NCBI RefSeq assembly: GCF_014647975.1
Contig: NZ_BMQF01000002.1
Coordinates: 124,001 to 188,000 of the forward strand
DNA from: Streptomyces fumigatiscleroticus
GTDB taxonomy: Bacteria > Actinomycetota > Actinomycetes > Streptomycetales > Streptomycetaceae
Length of the DNA stretch: 64,000 bases
Reading direction: 5' to 3'
Position 1 is the first letter of the stretch, and each line of letters begins with the position of its first letter. The notes beneath the pieces are model-generated. The model saw only the letters and a program-made list of their open reading frames with translations, ran no database searches and had not been told where the DNA came from. The translations under genes were made by a program, and so were the position numbers. This document shows, one piece after another, positions 30,144 through 38,663 of the stretch.

Positions 30144-31078
30144 CGGCCACCGCCCCGGCGCCGGAGGACCCGCCGAAGACCCCGCCGGACAACCCGCCGG
30201 ACAACTCGCCGGAAACCTCGCCGAAGACCTCGCCGGACAACCCGCCGGACAACCCGCCGGAAACCTCGCCGAAGACCTCGCCGGAAACCTCGCCGAAGAC
30301 CTCGCCGGACAACCCGCCGGAGACCGCGTCGAAGAACCCGCCGAAAACCCCTCCGAAGGATCCTTCCCTGCGTCGTTCCCTCGCGCTCTGGAAGGCCTTC
30401 CGTCATGAACAGGACGACCCCGGCACCTGCTACGCGCTGCTCGCCCGGGACGCCGCCGGGCAGGTCGAGCGGTACGGCGGTCCGGTCGCCGGCCGGGTCG
30501 TCGTGGACGTCGGCGGCGGCAGCGGCCACTGCACCGCGGAGTTCCGGCGCCGGGGCGCCCGTGCCTACCTGTTCGAACCGGACGTACGGGAACTGGGCGG
30601 ACGGCCGCCCGCGGGCGCCGTGCTCGCGGACGGCTGCCGGCTGCCGCTGGCCGACGGGGCCGCGGACGTGGCGTTCTCCTCCAACGTGCTGGAGCACGTG
30701 GCCGACCCGCGCGCCTTCCTCGGCGAGCTGGTCCGGGTGACCCGGCCGGGCGGGCTGATCTACGTGTCGTTCACCAACTGGCTGTCCCCGTGGGGCGGTC
30801 ACGAGTGGGCGCCCTGGCACTACTTCGGCGCCGAGCGGGCCCGCGCCCGCCACCAGCGCCGTACCGGCAGACCCGCCAAGCACACCCTGGGCCACAACCT
30901 GTTCCGCGTGCACATCGGCGCGACACTGCGGCAGGTGCGCGCCCGTGACGACGTCCGCGTCGTCTCGGCGCGCTCCCGCTACTGGCCCTTCCTCGCCGAG
31001 ACGGTCGTCAGGGCGCCCGGCATCCGCGAGGTGGCCACCTGGAACCTCCTCCTCGTCCTCCGGCGGTGTCCTCCATGA
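30140..31078 (+). CDS. SAM-dependent methyltransferase with tandem-repeat N-terminal tail
   Basis: A 312-aa protein. Residues 76-312 form a class I methyltransferase: motif I VVVDVGGGSGHCTAEF, the acidic end of strand 2 AYLFEP, motif around ADGAADVAFSSNVLEHVAD and ELVRVTRPGGLIYVSFTNW. A WGGHEWAPWHYFGAERARARH stretch is typical of methyltransferases beside sugar-transfer genes. Residues 12-75 are sixteen tetrapeptide repeats of the form P-(D/E/K)-(N/T)-(P/S), with no expected fold. GTG 30140 overlaps the glycosyltransferase stop (GTGA). The enzyme may methylate the glycan or lipid acceptor made by its neighbours. Confidence 0.85.
   Translation: MTATAPAPEDPPKTPPDNPPDNSPETSPKTSPDNPPDNPPETSPKTSPETSPKTSPDNPPETASKNPPKTPPKDPSLRRSLALWKAFRHEQDDPGTCYALLARDAAGQVERYGGPVAGRVVVDVGGGSGHCTAEFRRRGARAYLFEPDVRELGGRPPAGAVLADGCRLPLADGAADVAFSSNVLEHVADPRAFLGELVRVTRPGGLIYVSFTNWLSPWGGHEWAPWHYFGAERARARHQRRTGRPAKHTLGHNLFRVHIGATLRQVRARDDVRVVSARSRYWPFLAETVVRAPGIREVATWNLLLVLRRCPP
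30173..30364 (+). repeat. 12-bp tandem array inside the methyltransferase gene
   Basis: Sixteen 12-bp units (types CCGGACAACCCG, CCGGAAACCTCG and CCGAAGACCTCG) encode PDNP, PETS and PKTS tetrapeptides. The array keeps the frame and could change in length by slippage. Confidence 0.85.
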
Positions 31079-34000
31079 CCAGCACCACGGCCCAGGCCCC
31101 GCCCCCGGCGGCCGTTCCCGCCGCCGCGCCCGCCCCGGGCCCGCCGCGGGGTCCCCGGTCACGGGGGCCGCTGCTCGGCTTCTGGGCCGTGCTGTTCGTG
31201 CTCCTGCTCTCGGTGCACCCCGGCCGCCAGACCTTCGACACCAAGCTCGGCGTCACCGTCGACCCCGCGGGGTTCCTGTCCGGCCTGGGCCGGCTCTGGC
31301 ACGACCAGGGCGGCTTCGGCGGGATCCCGGACCAGTACGCCGGCTATCTGTGGCCGATGCTGCCGTACTACTGGCTCTGCCACTTGGTACGGCTGCCGGT
31401 GTGGATCGCGGAGCGGCTGTGGCTGTCGCTGATCCTCTCCGCCGCCTTCTGGGGCGCGCTGCGGCTGGCGGAGCGGCTGCGCGTGGGCAACGGCGCCGCC
31501 CGGCTGCTCGCGGCCGTGGCGTACGCGCTGTGGCCGGTCTTCACCACCCTGATCGGCTCCACGTCGGCGGCCGTGCTGCCCGGCGCCGTCCTGCCGTGGG
31601 TGCTGCTGCCGCTGGCCGATGCGCGCCGCAGCGCCCGCGTCGCCGCCCTGCGCTCGGCGCTCGCCGTGCCGTTCATGGGCGGCGTCAACGCGGCGACGAC
31701 CCTGGCCGCGCTGCTCCCGGCCGCCCTGTACCTGCTCTCCCGCCCGCCCGGGCCACGGCGGCGCAAGCTGCTCGCCTGGTGGGTGCCGGCGGTGGTGGCG
31801 GCGACGGCCTGGTGGTGGATCCCGCTGCTGCTGCTCGGCCGCTACGGGGAGAACTTCCTGCCGTACATCGAGACCTCGCAGGTCACGACGGCCACCATGT
31901 CGGCGACGGAGGCGCTGCGCGGCGCCGGGAACTGGGTCGCCTATCTGCACTTCGGCCAGGCGTGGCTGCCCGCGGGCTGGACGGTGGCCACCTCGGCCGC
32001 CGTGATCGTCTGCTCGGCGGTCGCGGCCGGGCTCGGCCTGGCCGGCCTGGCCCGGCGGGACATGCCCGAGCGGCGGTGGCTGGTGCTGACCGTGCTGACG
32101 GCGGCGCCGGTCCTGCTCGCCGGGTACGGCGGCCCGTTCGGCGGCCCCTTCCACGAGCCGGTGCAGGAGTGGCTGGACGGATGGCTGTCGCCCTTCCGCA
32201 ACATCCACAAGTTCCAGACCGGACTCGCCCTGGCGCTGGTGCTGGGCCTGGCCCACGCGGTGGGCACGGCCGCCCGGCCGCGCGGCGCCCGCCCGGGGCG
32301 CGTCCGCCGTCTCGCCCCGCTCGCCGCGACGCTCCTCGTCCTGCCCGGTCTGCTGTGGCCGTATCTCAACGGCTCGATCCTCAACCCCGGCCCGTTCCAG
32401 GAGATCCCCCGCTACTGGCGGGCCACGGCGGACTGGCTGGCGGACTACTCCCCCGGCACCCGCGCCCTCGTCGTCCCGGCGACCGCGCACGGCCTCTACA
32501 CCTGGGGCGCCCCCATCGACCACCCCCTCGACGTGGTCGCCGACTCCCCCTGGGCCCAACGGGACTTCGTGCCCTACGGCGCCCCCGGCAACCGGCGCGC
32601 GCTGGACGCGGTCGAGCAGGCGCTGAGGTCCGGCGCCGAGATCCCGGGCCTGGCGGACTACCTCGCCCGGGCCGGCCTCCACTACGTCGTCGTCCGCAAC
32701 GACCTGGACCCGGACCAGATCGGATACGTGCCGACCGCCACGGTCAAGCGCGCCCTGGAACAGTCCGGCTATGTGCGGGTGAGGGGCTTCGGCCCGGCCG
32801 TCACCGGCGGGCGGATCGCGCACGGCACCCCGCTCCAGGTCGAGGGCCTCTACCCGCGGCAGCGGGCGGTGGAGATCTACGAGCCGCGCGGCGAGGCGGT
32901 GCCACGGCCCGGTCCGGCCGGGCTGAGCCCGGTCGCCGGCACGGCCGTCGTCTCCGGCGGCCCGGAGGCGCTGCTGCCGGTGGCGTCCCGGCTGCGCGGC
33001 CGGGCGGCCGTACTGGCCGGTGACCCGCACCCCGGGCTCGGCTCGCCGCGGGTCCGGGTGGCGGGCGACGGAATGCGCCGCGCGGACACCCGGTTCGGGC
33101 TGGTCGACGCCAACACCTCGTACACCTACACCCGCGGGGAACGGAACCCGCCGGACGCCCTCCAGGACCCCGGCGCCCCGCCGCACCAGATCCTGCCGGT
33201 GACGGGCACCGGCCATCAGACGGTGGCCGAGCTGCGCGGCGCCTGGTCGGTCACCGCCTCCTCCTACGGCAACTGGCTCTTCCACCTCCCGCAGTACGAC
33301 CCGGTGCACGCCTTCGACGGCGACCCGGACACGGCGTGGACGGAGGGCTCCCCCGGCTCGCCGGACGGGCAGTGGCTGCGGATCGCCTTCGCCGGCACCT
33401 ACGACATGCCGTCCTCCGTCGCCCTCACGCCGCTGCCGCGCAACGGCCTGCGGCCGGCGGCGACCCGGGTGCGGGTGGAGACGGCACGGGGCTCGGTGAG
33501 CAGCTACCTCCGGCCGGACGGCACCACACAGCGGATCGCGGCCCCTGGCGGGCGGACGTCCTGGATGAAGCTGACCATCACCGACTCGGCGGCCCTGCGG
33601 CCCGGCCTCACCGGCGCGGGTTTCTCCGAGATCCGCCTGCCCGGCGTCCGGGTCACCCGCATGCTGCGGCTGCCCGCCGACACGGACACCTCCGACGCCC
33701 GCGCCGAGATCGTCTCCCTGCACCGCACCCCCGACCCCACCGGCCTGAACCCGACGGGCACCGAGCCGGGCCTGCGCCGCCGCTTCGGCACGGCGGCGCA
33801 GGGGACGTACGAGGTACGGGTGAGCGCGGTGCCGGTGCCGGGCCCGCAGCTGGACCGGCTGCTGTACGAGGCGGCGCCCGGGCAGCGCCGCCGGATCACC
33901 GCCACCGCCGACTCGACGGCCGGCCTCGGCCCGGGTCTGTCGCCGCGCAACCTCACCGACGGCGATCTGACCACGGCGTGGCTCGCGGGCGACCGGCCCA

Positions 34001-35625
34001 CCCTTCATCTGCGCTGGCCGGGAAAGCGCCGGGTGAACGAGCTGGTGCTGGCCCCGGCGGGCGGTCTGTCCACGCGCGCCACCGAGGTGCGGATCTCCTC
34101 CCCCAACGGCGCGGCGGTCGCGGGCGCCGACGAGAACGGCGTGGTCCGCTTCGCGCCGATCCGCACCGACCGCCTCGACGTCACGATCACCGGCACGGCC
34201 CCGCTGACCCTGCACAACCCCGTCGCCGACGACGCCCTGCGGCTGCCGGTGGGCCTGGCGGAGGCCTACGTCCCGGCCCTCGACGGGTACCGCACCCCGC
34301 GGCCGAAGGGCTCCCGGCCGTTCTCCCTGCCGTGCGGACGCGGACCGGTGATCACGCTGGACGGCCGGCGGTACCCGACCAGCGCCGAGGGCACCGTGCG
34401 GGACCTGGTCGAGCGGCGCCCGGTCGACGTGACCCTGTGCCGCGGCGGCCGGGCACTCGCCGGCGTCGTACTGACCGCCGGGACGCACTGGCTGGAGGCG
34501 GCCGGCACCGGCCCGCTGGCGCCGGCCGGCACGACCCTGGTCCGCGGCACGGTCGCGGAACCCGCCGTGGCCGGGCGTGAGCTGCGGGTACGGGACTGGC
34601 GGGGCGACCGCCGCACGGTCGCGGTCGGGCCGGGCGCGGCCTCCTACCTGACGACGTACGAGAACCACAACGACGGCTGGACGGCGACGCTGAACGGCGA
34701 ACGGCTCACGCCGGTGCGGCTGGACGGCTGGCAGCAGGGCTGGCTGATCCCGCCCGGGACGGGCGGCACCGTCGAGCTGGCCTACGGACCGGCGACGGTC
34801 TACACGGCGGGCCTGATCGCCGGCGGCGTCGGCGTCCTGGCCCTGCTCGGCCTGGTGCTGTGGCGGCGGCACGCGCCCGACCGGGACCGGCCGCAGCCGG
34901 TACCGCCGCCGCCCGGTCTGTGGCTCGGCGCGGTGGCGGTGACGCTGGCCGGCGTGGTGATCGCCGGCTGGTTCGCGCTGCTGGTGCCGGCGCTGGCGGT
35001 GCTCGCCTGGCGGCGGCACACGCTGCTGGGGCCGGTGGCGTTCCTCGCCCTGGCGGGCGCCGGGGCGGTGGCCGTGACCGGCGCCGGGCAGCCGCCCGCG
35101 GCCCGGGCGGGGGCGTTCGGCCCGGCGGCTCAGCTGCTCGCGCTGATCGGGCTGTTCGCGGCGCTGGTGAGCGTACGCAGGCGGGTGGAGCGGCGGCGGG
35201 GGCCGGGCCAGCCGGGCTCCACCGCCGAGCTGCCCCCGGTCCCGGCGGCGACCGCCGGACCACCTCTCTCGGAGGCCCCGACGGAACCACTGCCCCGGGA
35301 GGCACCGACCGGGCGACCGCCCGGAGAACCGCGCGAGGAGCCGCGCACGGAGCCGCCCGAGGAAGCGCGCGAGGAAGCGCGCGAGGAAGCGCGCGAGGCG
35401 CCGCCCGAGGAAGCGCGCCAGGCGCCGCCGTCCGGGGCCGAGGAGAAGCCGCCCAGGAGCGGGAAGAGGCGGTTCAGGATCGGTAAGAGGCCGCCCAGGA
35501 CCGGTGGGAAGCCGCCCGAGGCCGGTGGAGAACCGCCCGGCACCGGCGGGGAACCGCCCAAGGCCCCCAAGGCCGATGGGAAGCCGCCCGGAACCGGTCG
35601 TCCGGAGAAGGGCGGCCCCGCATGA
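31075..35625 (+). CDS. AftD-like alpha-(1->3)-arabinofuranosyltransferase (DUF3367)
   Basis: A 1516-aa GT-C membrane enzyme. About ten N-terminal helices begin at LLGFWAVLFVLLLSVHPGRQTFDTKLGVTVDP and include QYAGYLWPMLPYYWL; an acidic residue in FDTKLGVTVDP matches the catalytic loop of GT-C enzymes using decaprenyl-phospho-arabinose. The large outer region has two discoidin-like carbohydrate-binding folds (HAFDGDPDTAWTEGSPGSPDG; NLTDGDLTTAWLAGDRP), and more helices follow near residue 1245. The tail (from about 1390) is low complexity with EEAR repeats and basic RRFRIGKRP. In mycobacteria AftD builds arabinan; what Streptomyces makes with it is unknown. ATG 31075 overlaps the methyltransferase stop (ATGA). 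Confidence 0.88.
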   Translation: MTSTTAQAPPPAAVPAAAPAPGPPRGPRSRGPLLGFWAVLFVLLLSVHPGRQTFDTKLGVTVDPAGFLSGLGRLWHDQGGFGGIPDQYAGYLWPMLPYYWLCHLVRLPVWIAERLWLSLILSAAFWGALRLAERLRVGNGAARLLAAVAYALWPVFTTLIGSTSAAVLPGAVLPWVLLPLADARRSARVAALRSALAVPFMGGVNAATTLAALLPAALYLLSRPPGPRRRKLLAWWVPAVVAATAWWWIPLLLLGRYGENFLPYIETSQVTTATMSATEALRGAGNWVAYLHFGQAWLPAGWTVATSAAVIVCSAVAAGLGLAGLARRDMPERRWLVLTVLTAAPVLLAGYGGPFGGPFHEPVQEWLDGWLSPFRNIHKFQTGLALALVLGLAHAVGTAARPRGARPGRVRRLAPLAATLLVLPGLLWPYLNGSILNPGPFQEIPRYWRATADWLADYSPGTRALVVPATAHGLYTWGAPIDHPLDVVADSPWAQRDFVPYGAPGNRRALDAVEQALRSGAEIPGLADYLARAGLHYVVVRNDLDPDQIGYVPTATVKRALEQSGYVRVRGFGPAVTGGRIAHGTPLQVEGLYPRQRAVEIYEPRGEAVPRPGPAGLSPVAGTAVVSGGPEALLPVASRLRGRAAVLAGDPHPGLGSPRVRVAGDGMRRADTRFGLVDANTSYTYTRGERNPPDALQDPGAPPHQILPVTGTGHQTVAELRGAWSVTASSYGNWLFHLPQYDPVHAFDGDPDTAWTEGSPGSPDGQWLRIAFAGTYDMPSSVALTPLPRNGLRPAATRVRVETARGSVSSYLRPDGTTQRIAAPGGRTSWMKLTITDSAALRPGLTGAGFSEIRLPGVRVTRMLRLPADTDTSDARAEIVSLHRTPDPTGLNPTGTEPGLRRRFGTAAQGTYEVRVSAVPVPGPQLDRLLYEAAPGQRRRITATADSTAGLGPGLSPRNLTDGDLTTAWLAGDRPTLHLRWPGKRRVNELVLAPAGGLSTRATEVRISSPNGAAVAGADENGVVRFAPIRTDRLDVTITGTAPLTLHNPVADDALRLPVGLAEAYVPALDGYRTPRPKGSRPFSLPCGRGPVITLDGRRYPTSAEGTVRDLVERRPVDVTLCRGGRALAGVVLTAGTHWLEAAGTGPLAPAGTTLVRGTVAEPAVAGRELRVRDWRGDRRTVAVGPGAASYLTTYENHNDGWTATLNGERLTPVRLDGWQQGWLIPPGTGGTVELAYGPATVYTAGLIAGGVGVLALLGLVLWRRHAPDRDRPQPVPPPPGLWLGAVAVTLAGVVIAGWFALLVPALAVLAWRRHTLLGPVAFLALAGAGAVAVTGAGQPPAARAGAFGPAAQLLALIGLFAALVSVRRRVERRRGPGQPGSTAELPPVPAATAGPPLSEAPTEPLPREAPTGRPPGEPREEPRTEPPEEAREEAREEAREAPPEEARQAPPSGAEEKPPRSGKRRFRIGKRPPRTGGKPPEAGGEPPGTGGEPPKAPKADGKPPGTGRPEKGGPA

Positions 35626-36941
35626 CCGCGTCCGCGCGTGTGCCGTTCCCGGTCGTGGACGAGGTGGCCCGGCACTGCCTGCGGGAGGAGGAACCGGAGA
35701 CCGTGCACATCGAGGTCCACCTGCCCGGGCGACCGGACCCGGCCCGCCTGCGCAAGGCCTTCGCCGAGGCCCTGCTGCGCCACCCCCGCGCCCTGGTGCG
35801 CGAGGCCCCCGGCCCCTGGTACCGGCGCCGCTACACATGGCAGCCGACGGCGGAGCCGGACGTGGACCCGGTGAGTTTCCCGCCGCCGGGTCCGAACGCC
35901 GTACGGGCCGCCCGGGCCCGGGCGCTGGCACAGGCCCCGCCGCTGTCGGTGTCGCCGCCCGTGCGGCTGGAGGTGGCGGCAGGGGCGGGCACCGGCAGCG
36001 TGCTGTTCCTCACCCTCAACCACACCGCCCTCGACGCCCCCTCCGGTCTGCGCATCCTGGCCACCGCGGCCGAGCGCTACGGAGGCGGGGACAACGAGGG
36101 CGGGGCCCACGGTGGCGGGGTCAACGGAAGCGGGGACAACGGAGGCGGGGACGGCTTCCCCGCGGCACCGCCCGCCCGTCGCCCCGCGCCACCGCCGTAC
36201 CCCGTCGCGGCTCCCTCCCCCTTCCCCTGGTCCCGGCCCGCACGGATCGCCCCCGGCGCCCCGGCCCCCTCCCCGGGCGACGGCCTCCTGCTCACCGAAC
36301 TGCCCCTGCCGCACCGCCCCGAGGGCGTCCTCTGCACGGTGAACGACCAGCTGCTGGCCGCCACCGCCCTCACGCTCGCCCGCTGGAACAGGGAGCACGG
36401 CGTCCGCCCCCGCCCCCTGCTGATCACCATGCCCGTGGACGACCGCGCCCGGGACGCGGACATGCCCCTCGGGAACGGCACCCGGCTCGTCGACGTCCCG
36501 TTCCTCCCCGGGGACCTGGCCGCACCCGGGCTGCCGCACCGCACCGCGGCCCGCACCCGTGCCCTGAAGGCCGCGCACGGCCCCCAGCTCGGCCGTGCCG
36601 CCGCGCTGCTCACCGCCCCGGTGGTCCCGGTCGTATGGCGAGCCGCGCTGACCCGCGCGCTGCGCCGGGTGGCCGCCCCCTGGACCTCCACCACCGTGCT
36701 CAGCAACATCGGCCGCGTCCCGTACCCGCTGGACTTCGGCGCCCGGGCGGGCCGCGCCCGAGCGGTGTGGTTCTCGGCCCCGGCCCGCATGCCCCGCGGT
36801 CTGACCGTCACCGCCGCCTGCACCGCCGGCCGTCTCCACCTGGCCCTGCGCTGGTCCCGGGCCCTCCTCGGCCACGAGGACGCCGTCCGCCTCGGGGACC
36901 TGATCGCGCACCATCTGCGCACCACGGAGGTGACCGGATGA
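35622..36941 (+). CDS. PapA/condensation-domain-like acyltransferase
   Basis: A 439-aa protein of the chloramphenicol-acetyltransferase/condensation fold. Its active-site motif HHxxxDG appears as NHTALDAPSG (about residues 133-142), keeping the catalytic His and the structural Asp but with Asn for the first His. VHIEVHLPGRPDPARLRKAFAEAL is the usual N-terminal half-domain start and TSTTVLSNIGRVP matches the DFGWG-region strand. A Gly/Asn/Asp-rich insert (GGGDNEGG to GGGDG) sits after the motif. ATGA overlap joins it to the AftD-like gene, so it most likely acylates the same glycan or its lipid carrier, as PapA enzymes do for mycobacterial glycolipids. Confidence 0.75.
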   Translation: MTASARVPFPVVDEVARHCLREEEPETVHIEVHLPGRPDPARLRKAFAEALLRHPRALVREAPGPWYRRRYTWQPTAEPDVDPVSFPPPGPNAVRAARARALAQAPPLSVSPPVRLEVAAGAGTGSVLFLTLNHTALDAPSGLRILATAAERYGGGDNEGGAHGGGVNGSGDNGGGDGFPAAPPARRPAPPPYPVAAPSPFPWSRPARIAPGAPAPSPGDGLLLTELPLPHRPEGVLCTVNDQLLAATALTLARWNREHGVRPRPLLITMPVDDRARDADMPLGNGTRLVDVPFLPGDLAAPGLPHRTAARTRALKAAHGPQLGRAAALLTAPVVPVVWRAALTRALRRVAAPWTSTTVLSNIGRVPYPLDFGARAGRARAVWFSAPARMPRGLTVTAACTAGRLHLALRWSRALLGHEDAVRLGDLIAHHLRTTEVTG

Positions 36942-37675
36942 CGCCCGCCGCCACGCGCTCCCGACCGCTGCGCGAGTTCTACGAGGACCCCGGCGTCCCC
37001 GTCGCCTCCGGCACGCCCCGCGCCCTGCGCCAGGCCCGCATGCTGGCCGGCGTGCTCGGCCCGCCCGCCGGCCGGCCCCGCACCGTCCTGGACGTCGGCT
37101 GCGGCGACGGCACCGCGGCGGCCGTCGCGGCGCCCGTCCTGGCCGGGCACCGGCTGCTCGGCGTGGACTGGTCGCAGCACGCCCTGCGCCACGCCCGTGC
37201 CCGGCTGCCGTGCGTGGTCCGCGGTGAACTCACCGGCGGCGGGCTGCCGGTCCGTTCCGGCGCCGTCGACGTGGTGCTCTGCGGCGAGGTCGTCGAGCAT
37301 CTCGTCGACCCGGACACCGCCCTGGACGAGCTCCGCCGGGTGCTGCGCCCGGGCGGCCATCTGCTGCTCTCCACCCCGAATCTGGCCGCCTGGTACAACC
37401 GCGTCCTGCTGGCGGCCGGTGTCCAGCCGGTCTTCTCCGAGGTGAGCCTGCGCGCGGTGCACGGCCGCCCGGGATCGCGGGTGGCGGGTCACCTGCGGCT
37501 GTACACGGCCCGCGCGCTGCGGGAGTTCGTGACCGCGGCCGGCTTCGAGGTGGTACGTCTGGCGGGCGCGCCCTTCCACGGTGTGCCGCGCCCGCTGCGT
37601 CCCCTGGACCGGCTGGCCTGCGCCCGCCCGCCGCTGGCGTCGATCCTGCTGCTGCACGCGCGAAGGAGGAGCTGA
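36938..37675 (+). CDS. Class I SAM-dependent methyltransferase
   Basis: A 245-aa cytoplasmic methyltransferase with motif I TVLDVGCGDGTAAAVAAPVL, LLGVDWS (strand 2), VDVVLCGEVVEHLVDPDTAL (motif II) and LRRVLRPGGHLLLSTPN (motif III). NLAAWYNRVLLAAGVQPVFSEVS is the shape seen in methyltransferases of glycan and secondary-metabolite clusters. It starts in the ATGA overlap with the acyltransferase gene. It is not closely similar to the methyltransferase at 30140, so the cluster should make two different methylations. Confidence 0.87.
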   Translation: MTPAATRSRPLREFYEDPGVPVASGTPRALRQARMLAGVLGPPAGRPRTVLDVGCGDGTAAAVAAPVLAGHRLLGVDWSQHALRHARARLPCVVRGELTGGGLPVRSGAVDVVLCGEVVEHLVDPDTALDELRRVLRPGGHLLLSTPNLAAWYNRVLLAAGVQPVFSEVSLRAVHGRPGSRVAGHLRLYTARALREFVTAAGFEVVRLAGAPFHGVPRPLRPLDRLACARPPLASILLLHARRRS

Positions 37676-37681
37676 TCCACC

Positions 37682-37891
37682 GTGCACCCCGACGACCCGC
37701 TGCTGGAGATCCTCGCCTGCCCGCTCGACAAGGGCCCGCTGCACCCGCTGCCCGCTCGGGACGCGCTGTACAACCCGCGGCTGCGCCGCCGCTACCCGAT
37801 CGTGGACGGCATCCCGCAGCTGCTGCCGTCCTGCGGCGAGCAGGTCCCGGAGGAGGAGCACGAGGAGCTGCTGAAGGGGATGGTGCCGTGA
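37682..37891 (+). CDS. Trm112-family small protein
   Basis: A 69-aa Trm112/YcaR-type protein (LLEILACPLDKGPLHPL ... YNPRLRRRYPIVDGIPQLLP). Trm112 proteins bind and stabilise methyltransferases, and this one directly follows a methyltransferase gene (6-nt gap; its AAGGAGGAG lies in the preceding gene). Of the usual zinc Cys pair CPxC only the first remains (CPLDKG); one more Cys is at LLPSCGE. The zinc site is therefore incomplete. GTG 37682. It may activate one of the two cluster methyltransferases. Confidence 0.82.
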   Translation: MHPDDPLLEILACPLDKGPLHPLPARDALYNPRLRRRYPIVDGIPQLLPSCGEQVPEEEHEELLKGMVP

Positions 37892-37956
37892 CGGGCGCGC
37901 CGCGCGTCGCGCGCCCCGGCCGTCCGGGCCGCGGCCGATGGGCGACGATGGGTGCC

Positions 37957-38559
37957 ATGCCGTCCGCGAATCGTCCCGCCGGCCCGTTCACGCCGCTCGA
38001 CTTCCAGCTGGTGCTGCTGCGCCGCATGGCCGACCACAATCCGGGCCCGGTGGAGGACGCCCGCCGTGAGCTGGGCGTCTCGCTCGCGGAGATGCGCGAG
38101 GCCAACCGGCGCTGGCAGGCGATGGTCCGCTCCCGGCACGCCCGTTCGGCCGCCGCCCGTTACCGCTCGGTCCTGGGCGAGCCCGTCTCCGTGGCCCCCC
38201 GCCGCATCGGCGACCTGGAGTGCGAGGCCCGGCAGTGGCGGCTGCCGCTCTGGCCGGACCTGCGCTTCGAGATCCTCGTCGCCGCGAACGGGGCGGTGTG
38301 GAACGAGTGGCTGGTCCGTGCCCCGGACGCCCCCGCCCCCGAGCTGCGCACCCTGGAGGACCTCACCCCCTGGTCGTGCACGGTCGACGAGGCGGCCCGC
38401 GCCTTCGCCCCGGCCCGCCCCCTGGAGGGCACCGCGCCCACCCGGTGGGGCCTCGCCTTCACGGCCCCGGACGCACAGGGCGTACCGCACGAGGTGACCG
38501 CCGAGTTCACCTGGGGGCTGTTGCAGCGGACGGCCGTCGGCGAGCGCCTGCGGCCCTGA
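37957..38559 (+). CDS. Hypothetical actinobacterial protein
   Basis: A 200-aa soluble protein with no motif I recognise. It is Trp- and Arg-rich (FTPLDFQLVLLRRMADHNPG, ECEARQWRLPLWPDLRFEIL, ANGAVWNEWLV, EFTWGLLQRT). Codon use is that of a real gene. The start is uncertain: GTG 37888 (GTGA overlap with the Trm112 gene), ATG 37948 and ATG 37957 are in frame; I chose 37957 because residues before it look untranslated (Gly/Arg/Pro string) and none has a clear ribosome site. It is the last gene of the run and may be cotranscribed with the glycan cluster. Confidence 0.6.
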   Translation: MPSANRPAGPFTPLDFQLVLLRRMADHNPGPVEDARRELGVSLAEMREANRRWQAMVRSRHARSAAARYRSVLGEPVSVAPRRIGDLECEARQWRLPLWPDLRFEILVAANGAVWNEWLVRAPDAPAPELRTLEDLTPWSCTVDEAARAFAPARPLEGTAPTRWGLAFTAPDAQGVPHEVTAEFTWGLLQRTAVGERLRP

Positions 38560-38663
38560 AGTGCCGTGCGTCCGTGATCTTCATCGTCGGTGAACGGTTT
38601 CCGCCGCCGGTGCGGTAGGAACGAGGATGGTGTCCCCGTTCCCCTCCCCAAGGAGTGCGTCAC

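Noticed and set aside
30140..30364. CRISPR-like array in the methyltransferase gene
   Set aside because: Units are 12 bp with no spacers and keep the reading frame; it is a coding tandem repeat.
31159..35931. 1590-codon minus-strand frame opposite the AftD-like gene
   Set aside because: A high-GC shadow without any motif; the plus strand has an unmistakable GT-C enzyme.
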